Below are positions 8,664 to 18,055 of a DNA stretch of 64,000 bases, piece after piece. The DNA is taken from contig NZ_CP016448.1 of the NCBI RefSeq assembly GCF_001713355.1, positions 2,976,001 through 3,040,000 on the forward strand, in the 5' to 3' direction. Every line of letters begins with the position of its first letter. The stretch's first letter is position 1. The notes below the pieces were generated by a model. It was not told where the DNA came from, ran no database searches, and saw only the letters and a program-made list of their open reading frames with translations. The position numbers were made by a program, and so were the translations under genes. The DNA comes from Methyloversatilis sp. RAC08 (lineage in GTDB: Bacteria > Pseudomonadota > Gammaproteobacteria > Burkholderiales > Rhodocyclaceae).

Positions 8664-10253
8664 TCAGTGCCTGAAATGCCGCGTGCCGGTGAACACCATG
8701 GCCAGACCGTGTTCGTTCGCCGCCGCGATCACCTCTTCGTCGCGCATGCTGCCGCCCGGCTGGATGATGGCCTTCGCACCGGCTTCGGCCAGCACGTCCA
8801 CGCCGTCGCGGAAAGGGAAGAAGGCGTCCGACGCCACCACCGAACCGGCGATCGTCAGGCCGGCGTTCTCCGCCTTGATGCGGGCGATGCGTGTCGAATC
8901 AACGCGGCTCATCTGTCCGGCGCCGACACCGACTGTCGCCCCGTCGCGGCAATACACGATCGCATTGGACTTCACGTACATCGCCACCCGCCAGGCGAAG
9001 CTGAGATCGGCCATTTCCGCGTCGGTCGGCGCACGCTGCGTGACCACTTTCAGCCGGCCTTCCAGCGATTCCGGTTCGTCGGCGGTCTGGATCAGCAGAC
9101 CGGAACCGACGCGCTTCGCGTCATGCGAATTGCGACCGCGCGCCCAGGCACTCGCGCCCTTCGGATCGACGCCATCGAGCGCAATCTCCAGCACGCGCAC
9201 ATTGGCCTTGGCCGCCAGCACCGCCAGCGCGGCCGCGTCGAATGCGGGCGCCATCAGCACTTCGACAAACTGGCTGCTGACCGCTTCGGCGGTCGCCGCA
9301 TCAACCGGACGGTTGAACGCGATGATGCCGCCGAAGGCCGAAGTGGGGTCGGTGGCGAGCGCCTTGCGGTAGGCTTCGAGCGTCGTGGCGCCGAGTGCCA
9401 CGCCACAGGGGTTGGCATGCTTGACGATGACGCAGGCGCCGGTTTCGAAGCTCTTGACGCATTCCCATGCGGCGTCGCTGTCGGCGATGTTGTTGTACGA
9501 CAGCTCCTTGCCCTGCAGCTGCTTCGCACTGACCAGCGAACCCGGCGCCGGGTACAGGTCGCGGTAGAAGGCGGCGCGTTGGTGCGGGTTCTCGCCATAG
9601 CGCAGGTCCTGCACCTTGACGAAGCGGCCGTTGGACTGCGCAGGAAACTCGGCGCGCGTGCCATCCGGGTTGAGGGAAGACAGGTAGTCGCTGATCGCCG
9701 CGTCGTAATTCGAAATGCGGTTGAACGCCGCCACCGACAGGGCGAACAGCGTGGCCTCGGACAGCGTGCCCGAGCTGCGCAGCTCTTCGAGCACGCAGGG
9801 ATACTGTCCGGCATCGGTCAGAACGCCGACGCCGCGCCAGTTCTTGGCCGCCGAGCGCACCATGGCAGGGCCGCCGATGTCGATGTTCTCGATGGCGTCT
9901 TCCAGCGTGCAGCCGGGCTTGGCAACCGTTGCTTCGAACGGATAGAGATTCACCACCAGCAGGTCGATGACCGGAATGTCATGTTCGGCCAGCGCCTGCA
10001 TGTGCGCATCGACCTCACGCCGCGCCAGCAGGCCGCCGTGGATGCGCGGATGCAGCGTCTTGACGCGGCCGTCGAGCATTTCCGGAAAGCCGGTGTGTTC
10101 GGCCACCTCGGTCACCTTCAGTCCGGCTTTCGCCAGCAGCGCGGCCGTGCCGCCGGTGGACAGCAACTCGACGCCGAGCCCGGAGAGGGCGGTGGCGAAT
10201 TCAACGATGCCGGTCTTGTCGGACACGCTGATCAATGCACGCTGTATCTTCAT
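8664..10253 (-). CDS. purH: Bifunctional AICAR transformylase / IMP cyclohydrolase
   Basis: 529 residues. The N-terminal IMP cyclohydrolase (MGS-like) domain begins [14 protein letters not shown] and includes LLSTGGTA and [16 protein letters not shown]; the AICAR transformylase domain carries [16 protein letters not shown] and ends GTRHFRH. It performs the last two steps of purine synthesis. Start chosen at 10253 because homologues begin [15 protein letters not shown]; the 32-residue in-frame upstream extension is unlike the family. The 65 bases between it and fis hold no obvious terminator. Confidence 0.96.
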   Translation of the reverse strand: MKIQRALISVSDKTGIVEFATALSGLGVELLSTGGTAALLAKAGLKVTEVAEHTGFPEMLDGRVKTLHPRIHGGLLARREVDAHMQALAEHDIPVIDLLVVNLYPFEATVAKPGCTLEDAIENIDIGGPAMVRSAAKNWRGVGVLTDAGQYPCVLEELRSSGTLSEATLFALSVAAFNRISNYDAAISDYLSSLNPDGTRAEFPAQSNGRFVKVQDLRYGENPHQRAAFYRDLYPAPGSLVSAKQLQGKELSYNNIADSDAAWECVKSFETGACVIVKHANPCGVALGATTLEAYRKALATDPTSAFGGIIAFNRPVDAATAEAVSSQFVEVLMAPAFDAAALAVLAAKANVRVLEIALDGVDPKGASAWARGRNSHDAKRVGSGLLIQTADEPESLEGRLKVVTQRAPTDAEMADLSFAWRVAMYVKSNAIVYCRDGATVGVGAGQMSRVDSTRIARIKAENAGLTIAGSVVASDAFFPFRDGVDVLAEAGAKAIIQPGGSMRDEEVIAAANEHGLAMVFTGTRHFRH

Positions 10254-10318
10254 GCGCTTTTCCGGGAGGGGGTTGGGGGATGGGCGGGAAGGGGCGGAGT
10301 GGAACAGGCCGGATCCGG

Positions 10319-10555
10319 CTAGATCATGCCGTGATCGTTGAGCTTGCACCGCAGGGTGTTGCGGTTCATGCCCAGCATGTCGGCGGCGCGTGTCTGGTTG
10401 CCTTCGGCTTCGCGCATCACCACTTCAAGCATCGGTCGCTCCATCTGTCTGAGCACCATGTCGTAAATGCCGCTTGCGGCTTCGCCATCCAGATCCTGGA
10501 AATAGCGTTCCAGCGAATGGCGGATGCACTCGGCAATATCACTCCGTCCGCTCAT
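10319..10555 (-). CDS. fis: Fis-family nucleoid/DNA-binding protein
   Basis: 78 residues, ending in the Fis helix-turn-helix: [26 protein letters not shown]. The N-terminal part is the dimerisation helix region ([14 protein letters not shown]). Fis bends DNA and controls rRNA and growth-linked genes. The start at 10555 gives the usual short Fis length. It is 49 bases downstream of dusB, the conserved dusB-fis operon of proteobacteria. Confidence 0.92.
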   Translation of the reverse strand: MSGRSDIAECIRHSLERYFQDLDGEAASGIYDMVLRQMERPMLEVVMREAEGNQTRAADMLGMNRNTLRCKLNDHGMI

Positions 10556-10604
10556 GGCGGCATCTCCCTGATGGTCCGGCCTGCTCCGTCGCCCTGTTAA
10601 GCGA

Positions 10605-11639
10605 TCAGGCGGCCAGTTCCTGCGCGTGTTCGTCCAGTGCACCCGGCTCGTAGGCCAGACGATGGTTGTCGGCCGCCATGCGGCCGAAGAATTCGTCGAT
10701 TGCCGCCAGTTGCCGGTCGGTGCCTTCGAGCTGGTTCATCGCGTGGCGGAAGGCGGCTGAACCGATCAGCCCCTTGGTGTACCAGGAGATGTGCTTGCGC
10801 GCGATGCGCACGCCGGACTCGATGCCGTAGAAACCGTACAGGTCTTCAATGTGTTCGCGGCACACGCGATGGATTTCCGAAACTTCGGGCGGCGCCAGCA
10901 GCTCGCCGGTGGCCAGGAAGTGTTCGATCTCGCGGAAGATCCATGGCCGGCCCTGCGCAGCGCGCCCGACCATGACGCCGTCGGCGCCGCTGATGGCGAG
11001 CACATCGCGCGCCTTCTGCGGCGTCGTGATGTCGCCATTGGCGATCACCGGAATGTTCACCGCGGCCTTGACCGCGCGGATGGTGTCGTATTCGGCCTGT
11101 CCGGTGTATTGGTCGGCGCGCGTGCGACCGTGGATGGCCAGCGCGCGGATGCCGCACTGTTCGGCCACGCGCGCCAGCATCGGGGCGTTCCTGTTGTCGC
11201 GGTTCCAGCCGGTGCGCATCTTCAGCGTGACCGGGGTGTCCGGCACCGCCCGCACGACCGCTTCGAGAATGCGTTCGACCAGCGGCTCGTCCTGCATCAG
11301 CGCCGAACCGGCCATCACGTTGCAGATCTTCTTGGCCGGACAGCCCATGTTGATGTCGATGATCTGTGCGCCGCGATCGACGTTGTGACGCGCCGCGTCA
11401 CCCATCATCTTCGGATCGGCACCGGCGATCTGCACCGAAATCGGCGCCACTTCGCCGTCGTGGTTGGCACGCCGCTGCGTCTTCGCGCTGCCGTACAGCA
11501 GCGAATTCGACGTCACCATTTCGGATACGGCCAGCCCTGCGCCCAGCTTCTTGCAAAGTTGGCGGAAAGGGCGGTCGGTCACGCCGGCCATGGGCGCGAC
11601 GAACAGGTTGTTTCGCAGGTTGAAGCCGACGAAGTGCAT
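10605..11639 (-). CDS. dusB: tRNA-dihydrouridine synthase B
   Basis: About 344 residues. FMN-binding TIM-barrel with LRNNLFVAPMAGVTDRPFR at the N-terminus, the DINMGCPAKKI block carrying the catalytic Cys, KMRTGWN, IHGRTR and the phosphate-binding GADGVMVGRAAQGRP. It reduces uridine in the D-loop of tRNA. Start chosen at 11639 (MHFVGFNLRNN), which matches family length; an in-frame ATG at 11654 is possible and neither has a strong ribosome site. Followed by fis. Confidence 0.93.
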   Translation of the reverse strand: MHFVGFNLRNNLFVAPMAGVTDRPFRQLCKKLGAGLAVSEMVTSNSLLYGSAKTQRRANHDGEVAPISVQIAGADPKMMGDAARHNVDRGAQIIDINMGCPAKKICNVMAGSALMQDEPLVERILEAVVRAVPDTPVTLKMRTGWNRDNRNAPMLARVAEQCGIRALAIHGRTRADQYTGQAEYDTIRAVKAAVNIPVIANGDITTPQKARDVLAISGADGVMVGRAAQGRPWIFREIEHFLATGELLAPPEVSEIHRVCREHIEDLYGFYGIESGVRIARKHISWYTKGLIGSAAFRHAMNQLEGTDRQLAAIDEFFGRMAADNHRLAYEPGALDEHAQELAA

Positions 11640-11748
11640 GGGGTGCGGGGGCATTGCAGACGAACAGGGGCGCGATTCTAACCCGATGCGCGGCTGCGGC
11701 GAAGCGTGTCCGTCACGCAAATGCGGTCGAATTTTCGGTCGGCCGTGA

Positions 11749-12924
11749 CTACCAGCCGCGTGCGCCGAACATCATGCGCCGGCCGATGAACTGACGGGCC
11801 GCCGGGCAGGCGTCCAGCAGCGCGAGCGCGGCGCCTCTCGCATGGCCCGCGAGCGCGCCCAGCCCGGGTTGCGAGCTGCCGAAGCCGAAGATGCGCACCA
11901 GTCCGTCGGTGAACCGGCCGGTGGCCATACGGTCGGTACGGCGCAGCCGGGCGTATGCCTGCAACGCCATGGCCGGGTCGCCCGCATGCCGCGCCAGTGC
12001 GGGCAGCAGGCAGGCGGACAGCTGGGCGACATCACGCAACCCGAGATTGAGGCCCTGGCCGGCCACCGGGTGCAGCGTCTGCGCCGCATTGCCCAGCCAG
12101 ACCTGGCGTCCGCTGACGATGTCGCGGCGCATGCGCAGGGACAGGGGCCATGCGCTGCGCGGGCCGATGGCTGAAAACTCGACGCGCCCGCCCAGTGCAT
12201 CGCTCACGCGCGCGCCGAATGCCACGTCGGATTCTGCGATCAGCGTTTGCGCATCGCCGCTGGCGCAGGTGTATACGAGGGCATAGTCACGGCCACACGG
12301 CAGAAGTGCCACCGGGCCCTGCGACGTGAAGCGCTCGTAGGCCACGTTGTCGTGTGGCCGGGTCGGCGTGACCAGTGCAATCACCGCGTGCTGGTCGTAG
12401 TCGCGCTGTTGCGACAGCAGTTCGTCATCGGCGATCCGCCCCTCGCACCAGAGCAGTGCGCGCGCCGTCAGCTCGCCCCCCGCCGTGCGGACCTGAACCG
12501 TTTCGTTGCCCTCGTGCGCACCCAGCACGGCGCTGTCATGCTGCACCGTCAGGCCAAGCTGAGCCGCGCGTTCGCGCAGCGCGCGCACCAGCGTGCCGGC
12601 GCGCGCCACATGGCCGAGCGCCTCCAGACGGAAGTCTTCGGCGCGCAGTTCGGTGCGGCCCAGGTGGCCGCGCTGAGAAATATGGATGCGCCGGATCGGC
12701 GTCGTGTCGGCGACCGGCCAGACCTGCAGGCCGCGCAGGATGTCGCGCGAACCGGCGGACAGCGCGATCACGCGCGTGTCGTCGAGGGCGCGCGCGGCCG
12801 GGCCGGCGTCCAGCACGGTCACGTCCAGGCCGGCGGCACGCAGCGCGCAGCCTGCGGCCAGCCCGACCGGGCCGGCACCGACGATGACCGCATCGCGCAC
12901 AGGCGCTGTCGCTGCGTCGGTCAT
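11749..12924 (-). CDS. ubiH: UbiH/VisC-family FAD monooxygenase
   Basis: 391 residues. FAD-binding GxGxxG fold at the N-terminus (DAVIVGAGPVGLAAG, residues 11-25), and the family block VWLGNAAQTLHPVAGQGLNLGLRD near residue 275. It belongs to the ubiquinone-synthesis hydroxylases (UbiH/UbiF/UbiI/Coq6); which ring carbon it hydroxylates cannot be told from sequence, so the symbol is provisional. Its start overlaps the pepP stop (ATGA), the pepP-ubiH order seen in Escherichia coli, which supports UbiH. Confidence 0.85.
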   Translation of the reverse strand: MTDAATAPVRDAVIVGAGPVGLAAGCALRAAGLDVTVLDAGPAARALDDTRVIALSAGSRDILRGLQVWPVADTTPIRRIHISQRGHLGRTELRAEDFRLEALGHVARAGTLVRALRERAAQLGLTVQHDSAVLGAHEGNETVQVRTAGGELTARALLWCEGRIADDELLSQQRDYDQHAVIALVTPTRPHDNVAYERFTSQGPVALLPCGRDYALVYTCASGDAQTLIAESDVAFGARVSDALGGRVEFSAIGPRSAWPLSLRMRRDIVSGRQVWLGNAAQTLHPVAGQGLNLGLRDVAQLSACLLPALARHAGDPAMALQAYARLRRTDRMATGRFTDGLVRIFGFGSSQPGLGALAGHARGAALALLDACPAARQFIGRRMMFGARGW

Positions 12925-14240
12925 CCGCGCGCCTCGCGCATGACGGCTTCGACCTCGGCGATCGTCTTCGGCGTGGCCGAGGTGTAGATGTCGCAGCCGT
13001 CGGCGGTCACGACCACGTCATCCTCGATGCGGATGCCGATATTCCAGAACGCTTCCGGCACGTCGTCGGCCGGACGCACGTAGCAGCCGGGTTCCACGGT
13101 GAGCACCATGCCGGCTTCGAGCGTGCGCCATTCCTGCTCGCCGGCGCTGCCCGGCCGAGGGCGGTACTCGCCGGCGTCGTGCACGTCCATGCCCAGCCAG
13201 TGGCCGGTGCGGTGCATGTAGAAGCGCTTGTAGGTGCCCTGTTCGATCACGCTGTCGGCGCTGCCTGCGAGCATTTTCAGGTCGACGAAGCCCTGGGCGA
13301 GCACGCGCACCGCAGCGTCGTGATAGTCGATGAAACGTGCGCCCGGGCGCACCGAGGCAAACGCGGCGTCCTGTGCCGCCAGAACCAGCTGGTAAAGGTC
13401 GCGCTGGGCCGCGCTGTAACGACCGTTTACCGGCCAGGCGCGGGTGACGTCGGACGCATAGCCGCCGAGTTCGCAGCCGGCGTCGATCAGCAGCAGGTCG
13501 CCGTCGCGCAGGGGGGCGTTGTTCAACACATAGTGCAGCACGCAGGCGTTGGCGCCGCCGGCCACGATCGAGCCATAGGCCGGCGATTCCGAGCCGGAGC
13601 GACGGAATTCGTACAGCAGTTCGGCTTCGATCTCGTACTCGAAGGCGCCCGGCCGCGTGGCCTGCATGGCGCGCCGGTGCGCGCGGGCGGAAATTTCGGC
13701 GGCACGGCGCATGATGTCCAGTTCGTGCGTGTCCTTGATCAACCGCATGTCGTCCAGCGGCTGGCGGATGTCCAGCAGTTCCGAAGGGGCGAACTTGCCG
13801 GCGCGGCTTTGCGCTCGCACCGCATTCAGCGCCGCCATCATGCGGTTGTCCCACGCGGCATCTTCGCCGATGACGTAGTGCAGGCGCGGCTGGTTGGCGA
13901 TCAGCTCGGCCAGTTTCGCATCCAGTTCGGCGTAGCAATGTGCCTCGTCGAAGCCGAACTGTTCGCGTGCGGCATCGGGTCCGTGGCGCCAGCCGTCCCA
14001 GATTTCCCGTTCTTCGTTCTTTTCGCGGCAGAACAGGATGGAGCGGGGGGCATCGCCCGCGATCAGCACCAGCACCGCCTCCGGTTCGCTGAATCCGGTC
14101 AGGTAATAGAAGTAGCTGTCGTGGCGGTAGCCGTAGTGGGTGTCGCGGTTGCGCAGGTGCTCGGGCGCCGTGGCGATCACGGCCACGCCGCTGCCCATGC
14201 GTTCGATCAGGCGGGCGCGGCGTTCGGAATAGGGGTGCAT
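12921..14240 (-). CDS. pepP: Xaa-Pro aminopeptidase P
   Basis: About 439 residues. The N-terminal AMP_N domain has RNRDTHYGYRHDSYFYYLTGF; the M24 pita-bread domain supplies the dimetal ligands in LLIDAGCELGGYASDVTR (two Asp), the HRTGHWLGMDVHD histidines, LEAGMVLTVEPG (Glu) and a late RIEDDVVV (Glu). Removes N-terminal residues preceding proline. Start set at 14240 (MHPYSERRARL) by comparison with family length; an in-frame ATG at 14255 would add five residues. Expected to be co-transcribed with ubiH. Confidence 0.93.
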   Translation of the reverse strand: MHPYSERRARLIERMGSGVAVIATAPEHLRNRDTHYGYRHDSYFYYLTGFSEPEAVLVLIAGDAPRSILFCREKNEEREIWDGWRHGPDAAREQFGFDEAHCYAELDAKLAELIANQPRLHYVIGEDAAWDNRMMAALNAVRAQSRAGKFAPSELLDIRQPLDDMRLIKDTHELDIMRRAAEISARAHRRAMQATRPGAFEYEIEAELLYEFRRSGSESPAYGSIVAGGANACVLHYVLNNAPLRDGDLLLIDAGCELGGYASDVTRAWPVNGRYSAAQRDLYQLVLAAQDAAFASVRPGARFIDYHDAAVRVLAQGFVDLKMLAGSADSVIEQGTYKRFYMHRTGHWLGMDVHDAGEYRPRPGSAGEQEWRTLEAGMVLTVEPGCYVRPADDVPEAFWNIGIRIEDDVVVTADGCDIYTSATPKTIAEVEAVMREARG

Positions 14241-14396
14241 GACGGGTTCCGGCATTCGATCAGGACGGGAGTTTAATGCCAACAGACCCGCCGCTCCTGA
14301 ATGCGTTCCGGTGCCTCGTGCGCCGTCCCGACCTGAAATGTCCTGTTTCATGTCGCGCCGGATTTGCTTAAGTCTCCATTAATGTTCGCCGGCAAA

Positions 14397-14423
14397 CATG
14401 CCTTCCATCCCAATGGAGGCATG
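14397..14423 (+). promoter_or_regulatory. Hairpin that buries the ribosome site of the 14426 gene
   Basis: CATGCCTTCCAT (14397-14408) can pair with ATGGAGGCATG (14413-14423) as an 11-bp stem with one bulged T and a CCCA loop. The right arm holds the GGAGG Shine-Dalgarno sequence (14415-14419) that serves the ATG at 14426. In the folded mRNA the site would be double-stranded, so translation of the first gene, and by coupling the operon, could be conditional. Confidence 0.6.
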
Positions 14424-14425
14424 CG

Positions 14426-15097
14426 ATGAACCAGGCCGCAACACTGAGTACCCTTGCAGGAAAGTCCGCCGCGCATTCCGCCGGTGTCCGTGCGTGCGTG
14501 CTGGGTCGCGGCATGGCGCCCGCGCTGTCCGACCCGGCGCTCGAAGTCGTCGGCCGCCTGCACCCGGAACGCGCCGCGCTCGAACGCTTCATCGCCGGCT
14601 GTTTTTTCCGCGGCTACGGTGCGGTGATCACGCACTTTGCCGACACGCTGCTGGGCGTGCGCAACAGCGATGGCCAATGGGCGGCCGGACTGGGCTACAG
14701 CCTGCCGGGCGCGCGTCCGGTATTCATCGAACAGTATCTCGATGTGCCGCTCGAAAGCGCGCTGGGCAGCGTTCTGGGCGAGCGGGTCGCCCGCGCCGCG
14801 GTGGCCGAAGTGGGCAATATGGCGTCAACCTCCGCCGGACTGGGGCGCCTGCTGATTGCACTCGCCACGCAGCACTTCTACGCGCAGGGCCTGGATTACG
14901 TGGTATTCACGGCGACCCGCGCGCTCGCCAATTCATTCGTGCGCCTGGGCATTCCGATCTTTCCGGTCGCGGTGGCCGATCCGGCACGGCTGCACGACGG
15001 TGTCGGCAACTGGGGCAATTACTACCGCAACAGCCCGACCGTCATGGTCGGCCGCATCGCCAGCGGTCTGCACACCGTGGTCGAGGACGCCGCGTGA
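14426..15097 (+). CDS. Thermostable-hemolysin-family protein (putative acyltransferase-like), first gene of cluster
   Basis: 223 residues without signal peptide or membrane segment. Features such as LHPERAALERFIAGCFFRGYGAV, QWAAGLGYS, FIEQYLDVPLE and EVGNMAS match the T_hemolysin family. Residues 130-180 (VAEVGNMASTSAGLGRLLIA...FTATRALANSFVRLGI) look like the acetyl-CoA-binding part of the GNAT fold. The historic hemolysin name comes from Vibrio and need not mean a toxin; sitting before an AMP-forming ligase, an acyl or amino transferase role is more likely. The stop overlaps the GTG start of the ligase (GTGA). SD GGAGG at 14415 is inside a hairpin. Confidence 0.7.
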   Translation: MNQAATLSTLAGKSAAHSAGVRACVLGRGMAPALSDPALEVVGRLHPERAALERFIAGCFFRGYGAVITHFADTLLGVRNSDGQWAAGLGYSLPGARPVFIEQYLDVPLESALGSVLGERVARAAVAEVGNMASTSAGLGRLLIALATQHFYAQGLDYVVFTATRALANSFVRLGIPIFPVAVADPARLHDGVGNWGNYYRNSPTVMVGRIASGLHTVVEDAA

Positions 15098-16569
15098 GCC
15101 GTCACGCTGTGCTGATCGATGCGAAGGGCGCGCTTGATGATGCGACCGTCAATGGTCGTGTCGAGGCGCTCGGCGCGCGGCTCGACACGTGCCCGGGGCA
15201 GGTCGTCGCCCTGTTGGCCGACAACGGCATCGACTGGCTGGTGGCCGACCGGACGATCCGCCGGGCCAACCGGATCGCCCTGCCGCTGCCGACCTTCTTC
15301 ACCGATGCGCAGTGCCGGCACGCGCTCGATGCCGCCGGTGCGCCGGTGCTGCTGACGGACGATCCGTCACGCGCCGCGCGGCTCGGCTTCAGCGCTGGCG
15401 CAAAGTCGTCGCACGGTCTGTCGATGTGGATACGACGCAATGAATCGACCGTGGTCGTCCCGCCGATGACGAGCAAGATCACCTTCACGTCGGGTACGAC
15501 CGGTCAGCCCAAGGGGGTCTGCCTGACGGCGGCGCAACTGTCGGCGGTCACCGGTTCGCTGGTGCAGGTTGCGCGCGAACTGGGTATCCGGCGCCACCTG
15601 TGCATGCTGCCGCTGGCCGTGCTGCTCGAAAACGTGGCCGGCGCCGATGTGGCCCTCGCGCTCGATGGCGAATGCGTGGTGCCGCCGCTGGCCGACGTCG
15701 GGCTGCACGGTTCGAGCAGTTTCGACGTGCGGGCGGCACTGGCCGCGCTGCATCGCTGGCAGCCGGACAGCGTCATCCTGCTGCCGCAGATGCTGACCGC
15801 GCTGGTGGCCGCCGCCGAGGCCGGCGCGACGGTTCCGCGCGGCCTGAAGCTGGTCGCAGTCGGTGGCGCCCGCGTATCGCCCGACCTGATCACCCGTGCG
15901 CGGGCGCTCGGTCTCCCGGCCTGCGAGGGGTATGGCCTGTCCGAAGCGGGTTCGGTCGTGGCGCTGAACCGGCCGGACGATGCACCCGGCGCGGTCGGCC
16001 GCGTACTGCCCCACTTGAGGGCAGAGATCGCGCCCGATGGCGAAATCCTGCTGCATGGCAGCCGGCTGGCAGGCTATCTGGGCGCTGCCGCGCCGGCCGG
16101 CGGACCGCTGCACACGGGCGACATCGGCCACGTCGATGTGCGCGGCTGTCTGCACGTCACCGGCCGCATCAAGCATCAGATCATTACCGGCTTCGGTCGC
16201 AACGTGGCGCCCGAATGGCCGGAGGCGGAACTGCTGGCCGCAGCTGCCGTGGCGCAGGCGGTCGTGTTCGGCGAAGGTCGGCCCGGGCTGGCGGCCGTCA
16301 TCGCGCCGCGCGGCGAGGTGACCGACGAAGCGCTCGCCGCCGTGGTCCGCGCGGCCAACGACCGCCTGCCCGATTACGCCCGGATCACCCACTGGCTGCG
16401 TGCCGACGCGCCTTTTTCTGCGCTCAACGGGCAGGCGACCGACAACGGCCGCGTGCGCAGGGATCCCATATTCCGGGCCTACGGCGAACGGCTCGCCGCG
16501 CTGTACTCAGCAGCTCACGAAGCACACCTTCCCTTCACTGAGGAGACCTTTCCCGATGTCGTTTCATGA
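15094..16569 (+). CDS. AMP-forming acyl/aryl ligase (ANL superfamily)
   Basis: 491 residues from a GTG start that overlaps the previous stop. The P-loop FTSGTTGQPKGV is at about 131-142, the A5 block is EGYGLSEAGSV, and A7/A8 is HTGDIGHVDVRGCLHVTGRIKHQIITGFGRNV. The C-terminal A10 region reads TDNGRVRRD, with Arg where most members have the catalytic Lys (xxNGKxxR). The N-terminal domain is shorter than in standard acyl-CoA synthetases. It should adenylate a carboxylic acid; substrate and acceptor (CoA, carrier protein, amine) unknown. No carrier protein gene is visible nearby. Overlaps the next gene by 14 bases. Confidence 0.8.
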   Translation: MSRHAVLIDAKGALDDATVNGRVEALGARLDTCPGQVVALLADNGIDWLVADRTIRRANRIALPLPTFFTDAQCRHALDAAGAPVLLTDDPSRAARLGFSAGAKSSHGLSMWIRRNESTVVVPPMTSKITFTSGTTGQPKGVCLTAAQLSAVTGSLVQVARELGIRRHLCMLPLAVLLENVAGADVALALDGECVVPPLADVGLHGSSSFDVRAALAALHRWQPDSVILLPQMLTALVAAAEAGATVPRGLKLVAVGGARVSPDLITRARALGLPACEGYGLSEAGSVVALNRPDDAPGAVGRVLPHLRAEIAPDGEILLHGSRLAGYLGAAAPAGGPLHTGDIGHVDVRGCLHVTGRIKHQIITGFGRNVAPEWPEAELLAAAAVAQAVVFGEGRPGLAAVIAPRGEVTDEALAAVVRAANDRLPDYARITHWLRADAPFSALNGQATDNGRVRRDPIFRAYGERLAALYSAAHEAHLPFTEETFPDVVS

Positions 16570-17236
16570 ACGTCTGCAGCGCGAAACCGCTGCCGAACGC
16601 GCCCACCTGCTGAGCGCTCCCATCCTGCAGGACGCTGTGTCGGGTCGCGTGACACTGACGCAGTACCGAGCCTTCCTCGGTCAGGCCTTCCATCACGTCC
16701 GGCACACCGTGCCGCTGCTGATGGCCTGCGGCGCGCGCCTGCCGGCACGGCACGAAGCCCTGCGGCACGCCATTGCCGAGTACATCGACGAGGAGATCGG
16801 CCACGAGGAATGGATACTCGACGACATCGCGGCCTGCGGCGGCCAGCGCGAAGCCGCCCGCAACGCCGAGCCCGGGGTCGAGGCCGAACTGATGGTGGCC
16901 TACGCACACGACTGGATCGCGCGCAAGAACCCGGTCGGATTCTTCGGCATGGTGCATGTGCTCGAAGGCACCAGCGTGTCGATTGCAACCACTGCGGCCG
17001 AGCGCATCGCACACAGCCTGCATCTGCCGCCGGCCGCCTTCACCTACCTCAATTCGCACGGCTCGCTGGACCAGGAGCACGTGCGCTTCTTCGCCACCCT
17101 GATGGACAGCCTGGACGACGAGGACGACCGGCTGGCTGTCATCCATGTTGCACGTGTGATGTACCGGCTGTACGGCGACCTGTTTCGCTCGTTGACTCGC
17201 TCGCTGACGCTGCAGCATGAGGCGGTCGCGGCATGA
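16556..17236 (+). CDS. Haem-oxygenase-fold protein, putative diiron oxidase (TenA/PqqC-like)
   Basis: 226 residues, all helical. Candidate metal ligands are spread as expected for haem-oxygenase-like diiron oxidases: IDEEIGHEEW (Glu79/80, His83, Glu84), VHVLEGTS (His134, Glu137) and HGSLDQEHVRFF (His168, Asp172, Glu174, His175). Known members oxidise fatty acids or amines (for example UndA-type decarboxylases and N-oxygenases); annotation pipelines often call them TenA or iron-containing redox enzymes. AGGAG at 16540 precedes the ATG at 16556, inside the ligase end; its own stop overlaps the SDR start (ATGA). Oxidation of the ligase product is inference. Confidence 0.7.
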   Translation: MSFHERLQRETAAERAHLLSAPILQDAVSGRVTLTQYRAFLGQAFHHVRHTVPLLMACGARLPARHEALRHAIAEYIDEEIGHEEWILDDIAACGGQREAARNAEPGVEAELMVAYAHDWIARKNPVGFFGMVHVLEGTSVSIATTAAERIAHSLHLPPAAFTYLNSHGSLDQEHVRFFATLMDSLDDEDDRLAVIHVARVMYRLYGDLFRSLTRSLTLQHEAVAA

Positions 17237-18051
17237 AGGCAGATCTTCGCGTCGTGCTGACCGGCGCGACGGGCGGCATCGGCGCGGCGATCGCCAAGGC
17301 GCTTGCCCCGCGCTGCGCGGCGCTGCTGCTGGTCGGTCGTGACGTAGTGAAGCTCGCGGCACTGCAGGCCGAGCTGACGTTCGCATTTCCCGCACTGGAC
17401 GCGCGCATCGTCCGCGCGGACCTGACTGCTGCATCCGGCCGGAGCGCCGTGCTGGCGGCCGCCGAAGCACTGCCGGGCGGCGCTGACCTGCTGATCAACA
17501 ACGCCGGCGTCGGCCAGCTCGCATGGTTCGAGGACCAGTCACCGGAACAGATCGAACACATCCTGCACACCAACGCGCTGGCGCCGATGCTGCTGGTACG
17601 CGCGCTGCTGCCGCTGCTGCACCGGCAGAAGACGGCGCGCGTGGTGAACATCGGCTCGATACTGGGCGACATCGGTCATCCGGGCAGCGTCGCCTACTGC
17701 GCGAGCAAGTTCGCGCTGCGCGGCTTCAGCGAAGCATTGCGACGCGAGCTCGCGGGCAGCCGCATCGAACTGCAGTACCTCGCTCCGCGCGCCACACAGA
17801 CCGCCCTGAACAGCCCGGCCCAGGTCGCGCTGAACCGCGAACTGGGCGTCGCAAGCGATACGCCTGAAACGGTCGCGCAGGCGCTGCTGGCGCTGCTCGA
17901 CAACCGGCGTCCGGAGGGCCATCTCGGCTGGCCGGAGCGCCTTTTCGTCCGCATCAACCGTATGCTGCCGTCGCTGGTCGATTCCAGCCTCGCAAAACAG
18001 CTGCCGGTCATTCGTCGTCACGCACAAACAGTCAGCAAGCAAGAGGAATAA
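17233..18051 (+). CDS. Short-chain dehydrogenase/reductase
   Basis: 272 residues. Classical SDR: cofactor motif TGATGGIG at residues 10-17, NNAG at about 90, Ser in VVNIGSILG and the YxxxK pair in AYCASKFALRG. The absence of an acidic residue right after the second strand (LLLVGRD) suggests NADP(H). It is translationally coupled to the putative diiron oxidase and probably acts on the same substrate line. C-terminal 40 residues (FVRINRMLPSLVDSSLAKQ) resemble SDRs that reduce acyl or keto intermediates. Substrate unknown. Confidence 0.85.
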   Translation: MKADLRVVLTGATGGIGAAIAKALAPRCAALLLVGRDVVKLAALQAELTFAFPALDARIVRADLTAASGRSAVLAAAEALPGGADLLINNAGVGQLAWFEDQSPEQIEHILHTNALAPMLLVRALLPLLHRQKTARVVNIGSILGDIGHPGSVAYCASKFALRGFSEALRRELAGSRIELQYLAPRATQTALNSPAQVALNRELGVASDTPETVAQALLALLDNRRPEGHLGWPERLFVRINRMLPSLVDSSLAKQLPVIRRHAQTVSKQEE

Positions 18052-18055
18052 ACAC

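Noticed and set aside
8595-10322. A 575-codon plus-strand ORF opposite purD and purH
   Set aside because: It is the codon shadow of two clear minus-strand genes in high-GC DNA; its product has no domain and is rich in R, G, H and D.
10605-11720. 371-residue form of DusB
   Set aside because: The first 27 residues do not resemble the family, which starts close to the LRNNLFVAPMAG block.
14426-15097. Calling the first cluster gene a secreted hemolysin
   Set aside because: No signal peptide or pore-forming features; GNAT-like pattern and operon with biosynthetic enzymes fit better.
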